Below are positions 17,240-26,161 of a stretch of 64,000 nt of DNA, piece after piece (the stretch's first letter is position 1; each line of letters opens with the position of its first letter). This DNA comes from Serripes groenlandicus (lineage: Eukaryota; Mollusca; Bivalvia; Cardiida; Cardiidae). The position numbers and the translations under genes were made by a program. The stretch lies in contig JASEVX010000013.1 in the NCBI GenBank assembly GCA_031761405.1, positions 55,332,782-55,396,781 of the forward strand, read 5' to 3'. The notes under the pieces are model-generated. The model worked only from the letters and a program-made list of their open reading frames with translations. It had not been told where the DNA came from and did not search any database.

Positions 17240-17450
17240 CGTATGTCACTGAAATATGATACTATGTGATTCATGGAATTTACGAGGAATTTCTTCACTT
17301 TCAAAAACTGTTCAAAGTCACTTCAATGGGTGAAATGGTTTGTAATGCATTTGTATATTCAAACCTTCTCCCACTTAAACAAAATAATCTGGACAAAAAT
17401 CTCTTTAAAATAATGTATATTTATTGAAGAGCTGAAAGCATATCGAGGGC

Positions 17451-17692
17451 TTGGCGTGAAACGGTTGTAACTAAAATTGACATTTTTTTACCAAGGTTAA
17501 TCACCTCGCCATAAAGTCTTTATAAGCGTTAAATCATTTTTCTTGGTAAACAATGGAAATTTAGGTGCCAATGCTCGTTCTGAGCAATGGCACCTAAATT
17601 TGCATTGTTTACAAAGGGGTCAAAATTGCCTCTAAACCAGGGTTTTCAAAGTAGGTTTTTAGTTACAACTGTTTCACGCCAAGCCCTCGATA
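17451..17692. mobile_element. TATCGAGGG-ended MITE, complete (242 bp)
   Basis: Ends TATCGAGGGCTTGGCGTGAA and ACGCCAAGCCCTCGATA. TTGTAACTAAAA and TTTTAGTTACAA continue the inverted repeat. The palindrome GGTGCCAATGCTC...GAGCAATGGCACC is central. Confidence 0.88.
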
Positions 17693-17756
17693 AGGGCAAA
17701 AAGGGAAATTGCTCTTTCCCACACAAACAGTGCAAGTACTGGTCAAGTCTCCAGGA

Positions 17757-18037
17757 TTGATTTATTGATTGATTGATTGGGGTTCAACGCCGTTTTCAAC
17801 AATTTCTCAGTTATATCACGGCGGCCATTTCAACTACTCATGCATTTCCTGGTTTTCTCACACCAGTACTCCACACAACAATCTTCCCAAGCAACTGGCT
17901 GCTTTTCCTCATAGACTTAGCCCATTGGTGACGCATGTCGCATTGACTTTGTCAATCCTCGGAAAGAAAGTTGGCCGAGCCGGGATTCAAACTCACAATC
18001 CCTGGATTGACAGCCCGTGTCGCTACCGGGGCTCGGC
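17757..18037 (-). mobile_element. Full-length SINE with 14-bp TSD
   Basis: Tail (ATTG)n and GGGGTTCAACGCCG come first on the + strand; box B GGGATTCAAACTC, reversed, is near 17980. TSD TCAAGTCTCCAGGA at 17743-17756 and 18038-18051. Confidence 0.9.
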
Positions 18038-18051
18038 TCAAGTCTCCAGGA

Positions 18052-18126
18052 AGCCGACATCGAGTTTTGTCACAATATTTTCAATGGTCATCTGTTGTTC
18101 ATGCCTCTGCAAATGGGAAAGGGTTA
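18052..18126 (+). mobile_element. 3' end of a TTAA-MITE
   Basis: Ends GTCATCTGTTGTTCATGCC then AATGGGAAAGGGTTAA. Confidence 0.6.
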
Positions 18127-18224
18127 AATAGAAAATGAAAGATATAGATGTTCCATGTTTTCAAGATGGACAAAACATTGTTTGTGATCTTTGTAATATC
18201 CTAAAGAAGGCCTAAGGCTGACAT

Positions 18225-18365
18225 ATCGCATTATTTATTGTCAAACATATTGAATAGATGTTTTATGCCATTTTCAACAATAATTCAGTGATATCATGAC
18301 GACAGTTCACTTATTCATGATCCCTGGGTAAACAAATCAGTAATAGGCTAGGACCCTATGGAATA
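18225..18365 (-). mobile_element. Truncated SINE (tail and body)
   Basis: CATTTTCAACAATAATTCAG, TGATATCATGACGACAG and CACTTATTCATGATCCCTGG match the SINE at 25316-25546. Confidence 0.7.
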
Positions 18366-18530
18366 TAACTTTCAAATACAGATAAATTAAGACAAGATTT
18401 TTTTTTTTTTTTTTTTCCAAAATTTATTTTTACTTTACTTTTTTCTTTTTTAAACATAGAACATTTAACACAAGTAATGTATCTATACATGTCCAGCCTG
18501 GCCTTGGATTTATAGCCAGATTTAATTTAA

Positions 18531-18728
18531 AAACCCTTTCCCACATGCATCTAACAGTTGAAAACATTGTGGCAAATGGAGAAATTGATCATCATGAGCA
18601 ATTTCTTATTCAGCTACCACCTTTAAGGCTCTTATCACTTATAAATATACTTTCATCTAAAGATATTTTTGTCTATATGTTTTCAGTCAAATGTCTACAG
18701 CAGATTTGTCATATGTGGGAAAGGGTAA
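18531..18728 (+). mobile_element. TTAA-MITE with 5' deletion
   Basis: CCCTTTCCCACATGCATC, hairpin ATTGATCATCATGAGCAAT, GTGGGAAAGGGTAA. The left subterminal motif is deleted. Confidence 0.72.
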
Positions 18729-18793
18729 ACTAATTGGTTAACATTGCCTGAAATTAATACGAACCTCAAACTAGCTTCTCAAGTATTTGTTGC

Positions 18794-18998
18794 GTAACCC
18801 TTTCCCTCATATAGACGCTTTCTGACACCTCTGCAGCAGACGGCTTTTTTGAAAACATAGTGACAAAAGAAGAAATTGCACAAAACGTGCAATTTCTCCT
18901 TTTGCCACAATGTTTTCCACTTTTTTGTCATAGGTAATGGATAACCTAAGTTTTGACAAAATATGTTCAAAGTCGTCTGCTGTATGAGGGAGGGTTAA
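18794..18998 (+). mobile_element. TTAA-MITE
   Basis: GTAACCCTTTCCCTCATATA, CTGCAGCAGACGGC, hairpin ATTGCACAAAACGTGCAAT. The right end is shortened to GTCGTCTGCTG then TATGAGGGAGGGTTAA. Confidence 0.88.
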
Positions 18999-19138
18999 GT
19001 TTGGGTGTGGTGCATCCAGTCGAATTTCTGGTCTATTCTTGTTTAGTTATATTAACTACAACATAAACTAGAACTATCACTGAAGATGATAAATACCCCC
19101 TAAACAGCACCTTGACATACACCATAACTTAATTAGTA

Positions 19139-19281
19139 AAAGGGCCATAACTCTGTAAAATATCATGCAATTGAATTCCACCAAGTGGTTTGTAAGAAAT
19201 AGGCCGGACAAAATATGGCTTCCGACCGACAGCCCGACACAGTGACTCCTATATACCCCCTCTTCTTCGAAGGGGGTATAA
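19139..19281. mobile_element. TATACCCCC short element
   Basis: AGGGCCATAACTCTGTAAAA, AAATAGGCCGGACAAAATAT, and a terminal hairpin TATACCCCCTCTTCTTCGAA then GGGGGTATA. Same family as 6865-7012 and 27954-28151. Confidence 0.7.
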
Positions 19282-19652
19282 TAAGTCTATTCAATGTGAC
19301 AGAAAAAATAACCTTTTTCTCCCAGCATTATGACAACAAATCCAAGACCAAATCTGACATGCTTTGGTACACAAATAGGGTGGAAAATAATAATAAACAG
19401 CAGTCTATATAGTTAAAACAAGGAGATAGGTCACACCACAAATTTCATTATGATAATAGTTCTGGGTCAGTTCTCACCAACAATGTACAAATATTTAATC
19501 TTATTCTAAATCTCAATTCACCAAGTTCCAAGAATAATCAGAAATTGTGTTACATTGAAATTTAGAAAAAAAATTCAATTTTAGAATTAAGATTTTTTTT
19601 TAAAAAAATTGATTGTTAAATAACAGATCTGAATTGCAGATGCCCTACGTTT
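19281..19652. other. No gene seen
   Basis: AT-rich DNA with homopolymer T and A stretches near 19590; no recognised element. Confidence 0.4.
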
Positions 19653-20166
19653 TTAACCCTTTCCTTCATACAGATGACACCTTTGCAGCAAACGATTTTT
19701 GACAAAATTGTGGCAAACGGAGAAATTTCTCCATTTGCCACAATATTTTAAATCTATTCAGTAATTATAATTTCATTTACTACTTCATTTACAACAAGAA
19801 ACCGCTGAAGACGGTAAGGCCGGATTGTCGGCAATTTGACCTTGAAAATCGACAAACTAAGGTCAAGGTCAAAGTAACAATAGAAATCAATAGAACTTGT
19901 TACTGGTTACCTTCAGGCAAAGTTTCAAGTTTGCAACCCTTTCTTGTGCTGAGATTTTGCTTAACCAGAAACTTTAACCATTTTGCCTAACCTAAAACTT
20001 TAACCAAAATGTTGACGGACAGACAGACAGACAGACGGACAGACGGACATCGCCAATCTATAGACCGGAATTGCTTAAGCAATCCGGCCAATAATTGTTC
20101 ACATGTCTTGCCTAGATGTTTGAAAAGTCATCTGCTGCAGACTTGTTGTATGAGGGAAAGGGTTAA
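19653..20166 (+). mobile_element. TTAA-MITE interrupted by a CCGG-hairpin element
   Basis: TTAA at 19653-19656 and 20163-20166. The halves are 19653-19792 and 20096-20166, with GTCATCTGCTGCAG before the right end. Confidence 0.8.
19793..20095 (+). mobile_element. CCGG-hairpin element (AACAAGAAACCGC...)
   Basis: Starts AACAAGAAACCGCTGAAGAC, has AAGGTCAAGGTCAAAG, then a (GACAGACG)n run, and ends in the hairpin CCGGAATTGCTTAAGCAATC then CGGCC. An internally deleted relative lies at 37095-37165. Confidence 0.72.
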
Positions 20167-20217
20167 TAAAAACTGTTCATGTTATTAAGGGTAATTAAAT
20201 TCAGGCAATTCTCTGCT

Positions 20218-20365
20218 TTGAAAACATCAGAGGAATGATAAGCAACATGAAAACTGGAAATTGAAACATTGTGAGGAAAAGAAGAGATTGCTCATTTTGA
20301 GAAATTTCACCAATTTCCACAATGTTTTCAAAAGTCTACATAGCCTGTATCAGGTAAAAGGTTTA
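20218..20365 (+). mobile_element. Degraded TTAA-MITE
   Basis: Hairpin ATTGCTCATTTTGAGAAAT and ACAATGTTTTCAAAAGTC survive; the ends do not. Confidence 0.5.
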
Positions 20366-20419
20366 CTCAATTTAAAACCGAAATTGACCTTCAACATAAA
20401 TGAACTCTTTCTGTGCAAA

Positions 20420-20667
20420 TTACCCTTTCCCCCATGCAAACCTCATATGACAATTCTGCAGCAGACGACTTTTGAACATATTTTGACAAAAAATAGAAAA
20501 TCACTACATTGTATTATTAAATGGATAACCTATGAATAAACGTGGAAAATATTGTGGCAAAATGAGAAATTGCTCGATTTGAGGAATTTCTTCTTTTGTC
20601 ACTATGTTTTCGAAAATCCATCTGTTGCAGAGGAGTCAGAAAGTGTCTATATGAGGGAAAGGGTTAA
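20420..20667 (-). mobile_element. TTAA-MITE
   Basis: TTACCCTTTCCCCCATGC start, CTGCAGCAGACGAC, hairpin ATTGCTCGATTTGAGGAAT, TATATGAGGGAAAGGGTTAA end. Confidence 0.85.
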
Positions 20668-20830
20668 GAAGTTGTCAGATCAATTTTGATTTATTTTCTA
20701 ACCAATATGATCAGCTGTTTTCCCCTTCTGTTAAATGGGGGCATACAATAATGAGAAAAATGTAGCATCTTTCAAGTATTTTCTGGATGAAGAGGACCTG
20801 ACAAAGTAAACAACATAACCAACCAAAACT

Positions 20831-21327
20831 TGATTGATTGGGGTTTAACCCTTTCCCTCATATAGACGCCTCTGCAGCAGACGGCTTTTTGAAAACATAA
20901 GTGACAAAAGAAGAAATTGCACAAAACGTGCAATTTCTCCTTTTGCCACAATCTTTTCCACTTTTTGTCATAGGTCATCCATTCAATTATGGAGATTTTC
21001 TAATTTTTGACAAAATATGTTCAAAGTCGTCTGCTGCAGAATTGCCGTATGAGGGGAAAGGGTTAATGCCGTTTTTAACAATTGTTCAGTCATATCACAG
21101 CAACCATGTGTTTCCTGGTTTTCTCACACTAGTACTCCATGAACTAAGTCTTTCCTAGCAACTTGCTGCTTTTCTAAAATGACCGTCGGCCCTTTGGTGG
21201 AAGACGAACAACACTTGCCGCATCGACTTTTATCAAACCTCAGAAAGAATGTTGGCCGAGCTGGGGTTCCAACTCACAACCCCTGGATTGACAGCCCGTG
21301 CTACAAACTGAGCTAACGGGGCTCGGC
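20831..21327 (-). mobile_element. SINE interrupted by a TTAA-MITE
   Basis: Tail TTGATTGATTGGGGTTTAA, then after the MITE TTAATGCCGTTTTTAACAAT, CTCACACTAGTACTCCATG, GGCCGAGCTGGGGTTCC and CTAACGGGGCTCGG. The two parts rejoin exactly at TTAA. Confidence 0.88.
20845..21066 (+). mobile_element. TTAA-MITE inserted in a SINE
   Basis: TTAA at 20845-20848 and 21063-21066. Removing 20849-21066 restores an ordinary SINE tail with one TTAA, demonstrating TTAA target duplication. Confidence 0.94.
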
Positions 21328-21329
21328 AA

Positions 21330-21780
21330 TTATCATACAGAGTTGAAAACATAGTGGGGAAAAAACAGAGAAATTGCTTGTAATGAGCAGTAGCTCCTTT
21401 TCCTACAAGTTTTATTTTTTTTAAAGTCACAAACATCAAATAGTGCCTGAATCATGGCAAGGGTTAAGGGTTAAACTTCCACTGTTTTCAGACCTCCTGT
21501 CGTTCATTTCTTCTGATTTATGTGATGTGAAGTGTCATAACCCATTCCCAGTTACAGACAAGTTTTGTTGTATGTGGGAAAGGGTCAAATTTAAGGTTCT
21601 ACAGGGGAAGAAAAGATCGTACCCTTTTCTCACTTGAAGACAAGTTTTGTTGTATATGGGAATGGGTATATAAATTCAGGTTAGGTTTTGCTTTATTTCT
21701 AAATAACAAAAGTGAAAAGGAATATATTCAACATGTTACACACAAAATACAAAAAAATATCTAGGAGAGAGTACAACAAA
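21330..21780. other. No gene; degraded MITE pieces
   Basis: 21335-21415 has GAAAACATAGTGGGG, AAATTGCTTGTAATGAGCAG. 21535-21665 has two ACAAGTTTTGTTGTATGTGG-like copies about 80 bp apart. Ends cannot be placed. Confidence 0.5.
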
Positions 21781-22134
21781 TCATTAAACTGACTGCATTT
21801 ATTAATTGATCAAGTGATCGGAGCTCCGCGAAAAACCAATCCTAAGAACATTCATGATTAGTGTATCTCAAGACCAGCCCTCGCATTCGGATATAGCTAT
21901 TTGCTTACTAGTCACTTATGATTTCAAGAGACTCGGGTAATTTTTCCGTGAGCGTGATAACAAACGTGAAGGTTGGTTCTCCCTGGAGCACCTCCCAAAT
22001 CTTCCCTTCGTTTTACAAGTTCCGTGATACAATGGTTGATATATAAACAGAGGCCTATAGAAAAGTAGGGGGGAAGGTCTTTGTTTCACAGCAGCTCACT
22101 TATGACTGAGGTCAACCCAGTGTTACGGGGTCTT
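21780..22134. other. No gene or known repeat seen
   Basis: Mixed-composition DNA with GATCAAGTGATCGGAGCTCC at the start; no splice-flanked frame or family recognised. Confidence 0.35.
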
Positions 22135-22364
22135 TTAACCCTTTCCCTCATACGACAATTCTGCAGCAGGCGACTTTGAACATATTTTATCAAAAAATAG
22201 AAATTCTCTGCAGTTGAATGGATAACCTATGACTAAAAGTGGAAAACATTGCGGCAAAAGGAGAAATTGCTTGTTTTGAGCAATTTCTTCTTTTGTCACT
22301 TTGTTTTCAAAAAGCTGTCTGCTATAGAGGTGTCACAAAGCGTCTATATGAGGGAAAGGGTTAA
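22135..22364 (-). mobile_element. TTAA-MITE, full length (230 bp)
   Basis: TTAA at 22135-22138 and 22361-22364; CATACGACAATTCTGCAGC, hairpin ATTGCTTGTTTTGAGCAAT, CTATATGAGGGAAAGGG. Confidence 0.93.
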
Positions 22365-22426
22365 AAAAAATCTTCTCTAGAGCTTCATCTTTTCCTACTT
22401 ACAGACACATCTCGACGCATAATATG

Positions 22427-22648
22427 ATCAGGGCTTGGCGTTAAACGGTTGTATCTAAACAAATTTTTTTTTTACCAAGGTTAATCACCTCACCATCAAG
22501 TCATTACAAGCGTTAAATCATTTTTCTTGGTAAACCATGCAAATTTAGGTGCCATTGCTTATAACGAGCAATTTGGTCAAAATTGCCCCTAAACCAGGGT
22601 TTTCAAAATAGGTTTTTAGTTACAACCGTTTCACGCCAGCCCTCAATA
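22427..22648. mobile_element. TATCGAGGG-ended MITE, internally shortened
   Basis: GGGCTTGGCGTTAAACGG left, ACCGTTTCACGCCAGCCCTC right. The central palindrome is partly deleted (GGTGCCATTGCTTATAACGA then GCAATTT). Confidence 0.75.
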
Positions 22649-22659
22649 TGCTGAAGTCA

Positions 22660-22840
22660 GCCTTTGAAAACATTGTAGCAAAAAGAGAAATTGCACATTA
22701 TGAGCAATTTCTCTATTTACCAAAACGCTTTCAAATCTATTAAAATATAACACTTTCATTTATAGGTTTTTAATATTTTTGTCTACATGTTTTCAAAGTT
22801 GTCTGCTTAAGATATGTTGTATGTGGGAAAGGGTTAACAG
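22660..22840 (+). mobile_element. TTAA-MITE, 5'-truncated
   Basis: Hairpin ATTGCACATTATGAGCAAT, GTTGTCTGCTTAAGA, GTGGGAAAGGGTTAA. Confidence 0.75.
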
Positions 22841-23111
22841 TTGAATAAGGAATTTAGAATATGAATAACGCCCCTTATCTAGCTCTCTGTATGACGGTTC
22901 AGTGTTCATACAGGATCACATAGAAGGAATATCTCACGGGTTTCCTGTAGCTATACCCATTTAACATAAAGCCAAGGAACTGCCTTCCCATATCAGTTAT
23001 TTGCTAACACTATGACATAGTACTACAGCTATAAATAACAATAGGGCAAACAATTTTGTTCATCTTGCACTAATTCCACTTAAAAAATCTTTACATATAT
23101 CCAACATGTAT

Positions 23112-23550
23112 GTTAACCCCATAACTTCACACTGACGATTTGACGCCTGCTGTTGCAGATGACTTTTGAAAAAAATGCAATAAAAGGTGTAATTGCTGAA
23201 AACGAGCAATTCCACCTTTAATTGCACTATTTTTAACACTTGTCAAAAAGTTACTTTCAGTTTTCCAGATTTTTTTTAACAATTGTTCATCTGTTGATTG
23301 TAAAGTAGATAACATTTGACATATCATGTGAAATAATGGGTTAAACCTCAGCAGAGAAAAACTTTCTGAAACCGCTGTGGGAAAAGAAGAAATTGCACAA
23401 AACAAGCAATTTTTCGTTTTCTCAAAATATTTCCAGTTCAGCTTTAAAAATTATTATTACTTTCACTTTTCTATGTTTACCCCTCCCCAGATATTTTCAA
23501 GGAAGACAACTGAAAGTATCATATCAGATAAGGGATCAGCCACAGTACAT
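23112..23550 (+). mobile_element. Two diverged TTAA-MITEs sharing TTAA
   Basis: 23112-23344 starts TTAACCCCATAAC, with hairpin ATTGCTGAAAACGAGCAAT. 23341-23550 starts TTAAACCTCAGCAG, with ATTGCACAAAACAAGCAAT. The subterminal motifs are eroded. Confidence 0.55.
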
Positions 23551-23911
23551 TTGCGAGCTATGTATAGATCCTGATTGAACTGCATATCCATGCACATGTT
23601 AATCTGGGTCTACAATAGTCACAAATGTCCTCAGGCCTATTTTCAAGCATCAAGGCTTATTTCATGTAAACATACACATTAACCGTGGCTTCATGGACAA
23701 ATGGATGTAACTACATCTTTGTACAGCTGTTTTGCATGAAGTCCCAATAGTTAAGTTTGAGAAATCGATCATTTCTGTTATACTAGTAGCACTGTTAAAT
23801 ATGAAAAAATAACCGCGTTTTGTAAAATATATATCAATTTATTTCACAATTCTATGGAGGTATAACAAATATTTTTTTTAAAAACCCTTGTCCCCCCCCT
23901 CAGAGATCACA
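23551..23911. other. No gene seen
   Basis: Contains GTAACTACATCTTTGTACAG then TGTTTTGCATGAAG, a weak relative of the hairpin at 51262-51329. Confidence 0.4.
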
Positions 23912-24142
23912 TTAACCCTTTCCTACATACAGACGCATTTTGACGCACCAGCAGCAGACGACTTTTGAAAACATCGTGACAAAAGGAGAAATAGCTCAAA
24001 ACAAGCAATTTCTCCTTTTGCCACAATGTTTTCAACTTTTTTTTTATTAATTGTATCTTTATTTATAAAGATTTAATACATTTTTGGCAAGATGTTTTCA
24101 AAGTCGTCTGCTGCAGATTTGTTGTATGTGGGATAGGCTTAA
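23912..24142 (+). mobile_element. TTAA-MITE
   Basis: TTAACCCTTTCCTACATAC, GACGCACCAGCAGCAGACGA, hairpin ATAGCTCAAAACAAGCAAT, GTCGTCTGCTGCAG, GGGATAGGCTTAA. Confidence 0.87.
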
Positions 24143-24231
24143 TGAGCCATGCACTGGGAAAACCAACCATGGGGTATTTATTGACAACCAGACCATCCTG
24201 TGCATCAAGGCAGTCTGATCTGGTTCAGATA

Positions 24232-24402
24232 AGGAGGGGTATTCAGCTCTTTTCCTCCCAATTTCTCTCTTATTAGTAAAGCAAACCCTATGTTGTGGGT
24301 ACTCAAAAGATACGTCTCACTGAGACGATTCTTTTGAGTACCCACAGCATAGGGTTAGATGGTAAAATAAGGATTTTAGAACATTCAAAACGCACCTTAT
24401 CT
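24232..24402. mobile_element. AGATAAGG-ended element with ACTCAAAAG hairpin
   Basis: Ends CAGATAAGGAGG and CACCTTATCTG. Centre arms CCCTATGTTGTGGGTACTCA and TGAGTACCCACAGCATAGGG around CTCACTGAGACG. Confidence 0.72.
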
Positions 24403-24624
24403 GTACACTACAGGTTAACAGTCACTGAGTGATTCAATACACTTCTGGCAACTTATGCTCAGATGAACGAGATTAAATTGATGTGTAGGCGGATTCTTAT
24501 CTAAAATCAATTAAGCCGAGGCTGGTCTTCCTGGAGCATGTATCATATATTATCCCTTCCTTATAAATACATTGCAATGTAACAAAATTTTAACAATTTA
24601 TCTAGAACACTACAGGTTAATGTC

Positions 24625-24797
24625 AGAGGTCTAGATAAGGAGTGTTTTTCTTTATCTAAAGCCCTTATTTGACCTCCAAAACCTATGTTGTGGGTACTCA
24701 AAAGAATCGATTCTTTTGAGTACCCACAACATAGGTTTTAATGAGTGCTAACAGAGATATCATGGAAGAAAGACCTTTTTACTCCTCCTTATCTGGT
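24625..24797. mobile_element. AGATAAGG-ended element with perfect hairpin
   Basis: Ends CTAGATAAGGAG and CTCCTTATCTGG. Centre CCTATGTTGTGGGTACTCAA then AAGAATCGATTCTT and the exact inverted arm, giving an uninterrupted palindrome of over 60 bp at about 24674-24738. Confidence 0.75.
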
Positions 24798-24956
24798 GCT
24801 CTGTAATGTAGTCACAAACACAATTGTGAAATGGAAATACAGCCATTGCTCGTGAATCACAGGCAACATCTGCTTTTCTCACACCTTCTCGTGAAGTTTG
24901 TGCGAATAATTGATAACCTTGAGGGAACAAATCGTAAAATTTAAATGTAAAAATTT

Positions 24957-25172
24957 CATAAACCCTTTCAGCGCCGAATTGCTTGAAGGAGTCTCTTCCA
25001 GGTTCAAAATCGGGCATCTCCATTTCTCATGTAATACAATTTTGGACTATTTTAATAACTAAAAGGCAAAACAATGCTGATTTCAGGTGAGACAGCTCAT
25101 TACGAGCTGACTCGCCTGAATCAGTATTGTTTGCTAAAACCTGAATATTGCCTTTGGCGCTGAAATAGTTAA
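24957..25172. mobile_element. Second TTAA-type MITE (CCCTTTCAGCGCC ends)
   Basis: Left ACCCTTTCAGCGCCGAATT, right TTTGGCGCTGAAATAGTTAA. Internal palindrome near 25079-25126 (CTGATTTCAGGTGAG...CTCGCCTGAATCAG) around CAGCTCATTACGAGCTG. Confidence 0.68.
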
Positions 25173-25304
25173 GCCTTTGCCACATGCAACACATCTGAAG
25201 TAGAAAAACCTTTAAATAGGCATCACTGTGGAAAATCTCTAGAAAGTAAAGTAAAAATGTGTGACTTGGCAAAAGTAGAAATTGCAAATGTTGATGTAAA
25301 CCCG
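25169..25304 (-). mobile_element. Degraded TTAA-MITE sharing TTAA
   Basis: TTAAGCCTTTGCCACATGCA, then AACACATCTGAAGTAG; degraded toward the following SINE. Confidence 0.5.
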
Positions 25305-25315
25305 GACATAATGAA

Positions 25316-25546
25316 TTTATTTATTTATTGGGGGTTTTACGCCGCTTTCAACATTATTTCAGTTATATCACGGTGACAGTTCACTTATTCATGATCCATG
25401 GGTAAACAAACCAGTACTAGGCTAGAAAATGTGCCTTGCCCAAGGGCACTCCACCATGACCGTAGTGCCGCGACTGGGGATCGAACCCGGGACACCAGGT
25501 TTCGAAATCCCAAACACTAACCACTCGACCACAGTGGATTCCTCTT
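25316..25546 (-). mobile_element. Full-length SINE with 11-bp TSD
   Basis: Tail TTATTTATTTATTG then GGTTTTACGCCGCTTTCAAC. Box B GGGGATCGAACCCGGG and box A CCACTCGACCACAGTGG appear reversed. TSD GACATAATGAA at 25305-25315 and 25547-25557. Confidence 0.92.
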
Positions 25547-25557
25547 GACATAATGAA

Positions 25558-26049
25558 ATATCACTGGACATCAGCAACTACAAGTCATTGTTTTTCTCAG
25601 CTTGAATAAATTAAATGTAAATCACCATGGAGGCCATCCTGAGACAAGTGCATTTTTTCTCCTAGACAGTAGACCACTTTTAAAAATCATTTCAGGAAAA
25701 GGAGAAATGTATCGTGTTTAGCAGTTTCGCAAAATAATTTTCTTATTTGTCTCTAAAATGTATTTTCATTCTAAATCCTATAAAGTGTTGTTGATGTTTT
25801 CTTCAAATGCTTTCAATTTGTAACAGTCCAAAGATATATATATATATATATAAAATAATGGGTAATTTGATCAAAATCCGTTCAAGGGAGGTTAATACCA
25901 ATATTATTTTCCAGGGAGGTAAAGGCCAATTTTTACATGTTTTTCATAAATACAAAAACAAAATTTGAAAAAAAAAACAAAACAAAAAAACAACAGAAAC
26001 ATCAAACAGCAAAAACAAATGCAGAATGTTTGTTGTTGCCATGGTTTAG
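25558..26049. other. PTP4A 3' flank/possible 3' UTR, no other gene
   Basis: Contains an (AT)n run near 25836-25851 and an A-rich stretch near 25960-26000. No clear canonical poly(A) signal was placed. Confidence 0.4.
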
Positions 26050-26161
26050 TTACATCAGAGAACACTGTTTATGTCCGTTGCTCTTTGTCTTGAGACGTGA
26101 CTTTGGCCTGTAGTGTTCAAGGTACGAGAGTTGTTTTGCATTAATGGCTCCACGTCGCTTC
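26050..26161 (-). CDS. PTP4A: PTP4A terminal coding exon with CAAX box
   Basis: 112 bp following the acceptor TATGTTTCAG. It reads [20 protein letters not shown] and then [16 protein letters not shown] and TAA (26052-26050). The last residue, Met, predicts farnesylation of Cys 167. A TTAA-MITE ends 22 bp upstream of the exon. Confidence 0.96.

Noticed and set aside
24760..25023. 87-codon - strand frame (MEMPDFEPGRDSF...)
   Set aside because: It overlaps two repeat elements (24625-24797 and the TTAA-type MITE from 24957) and has no family resemblance.
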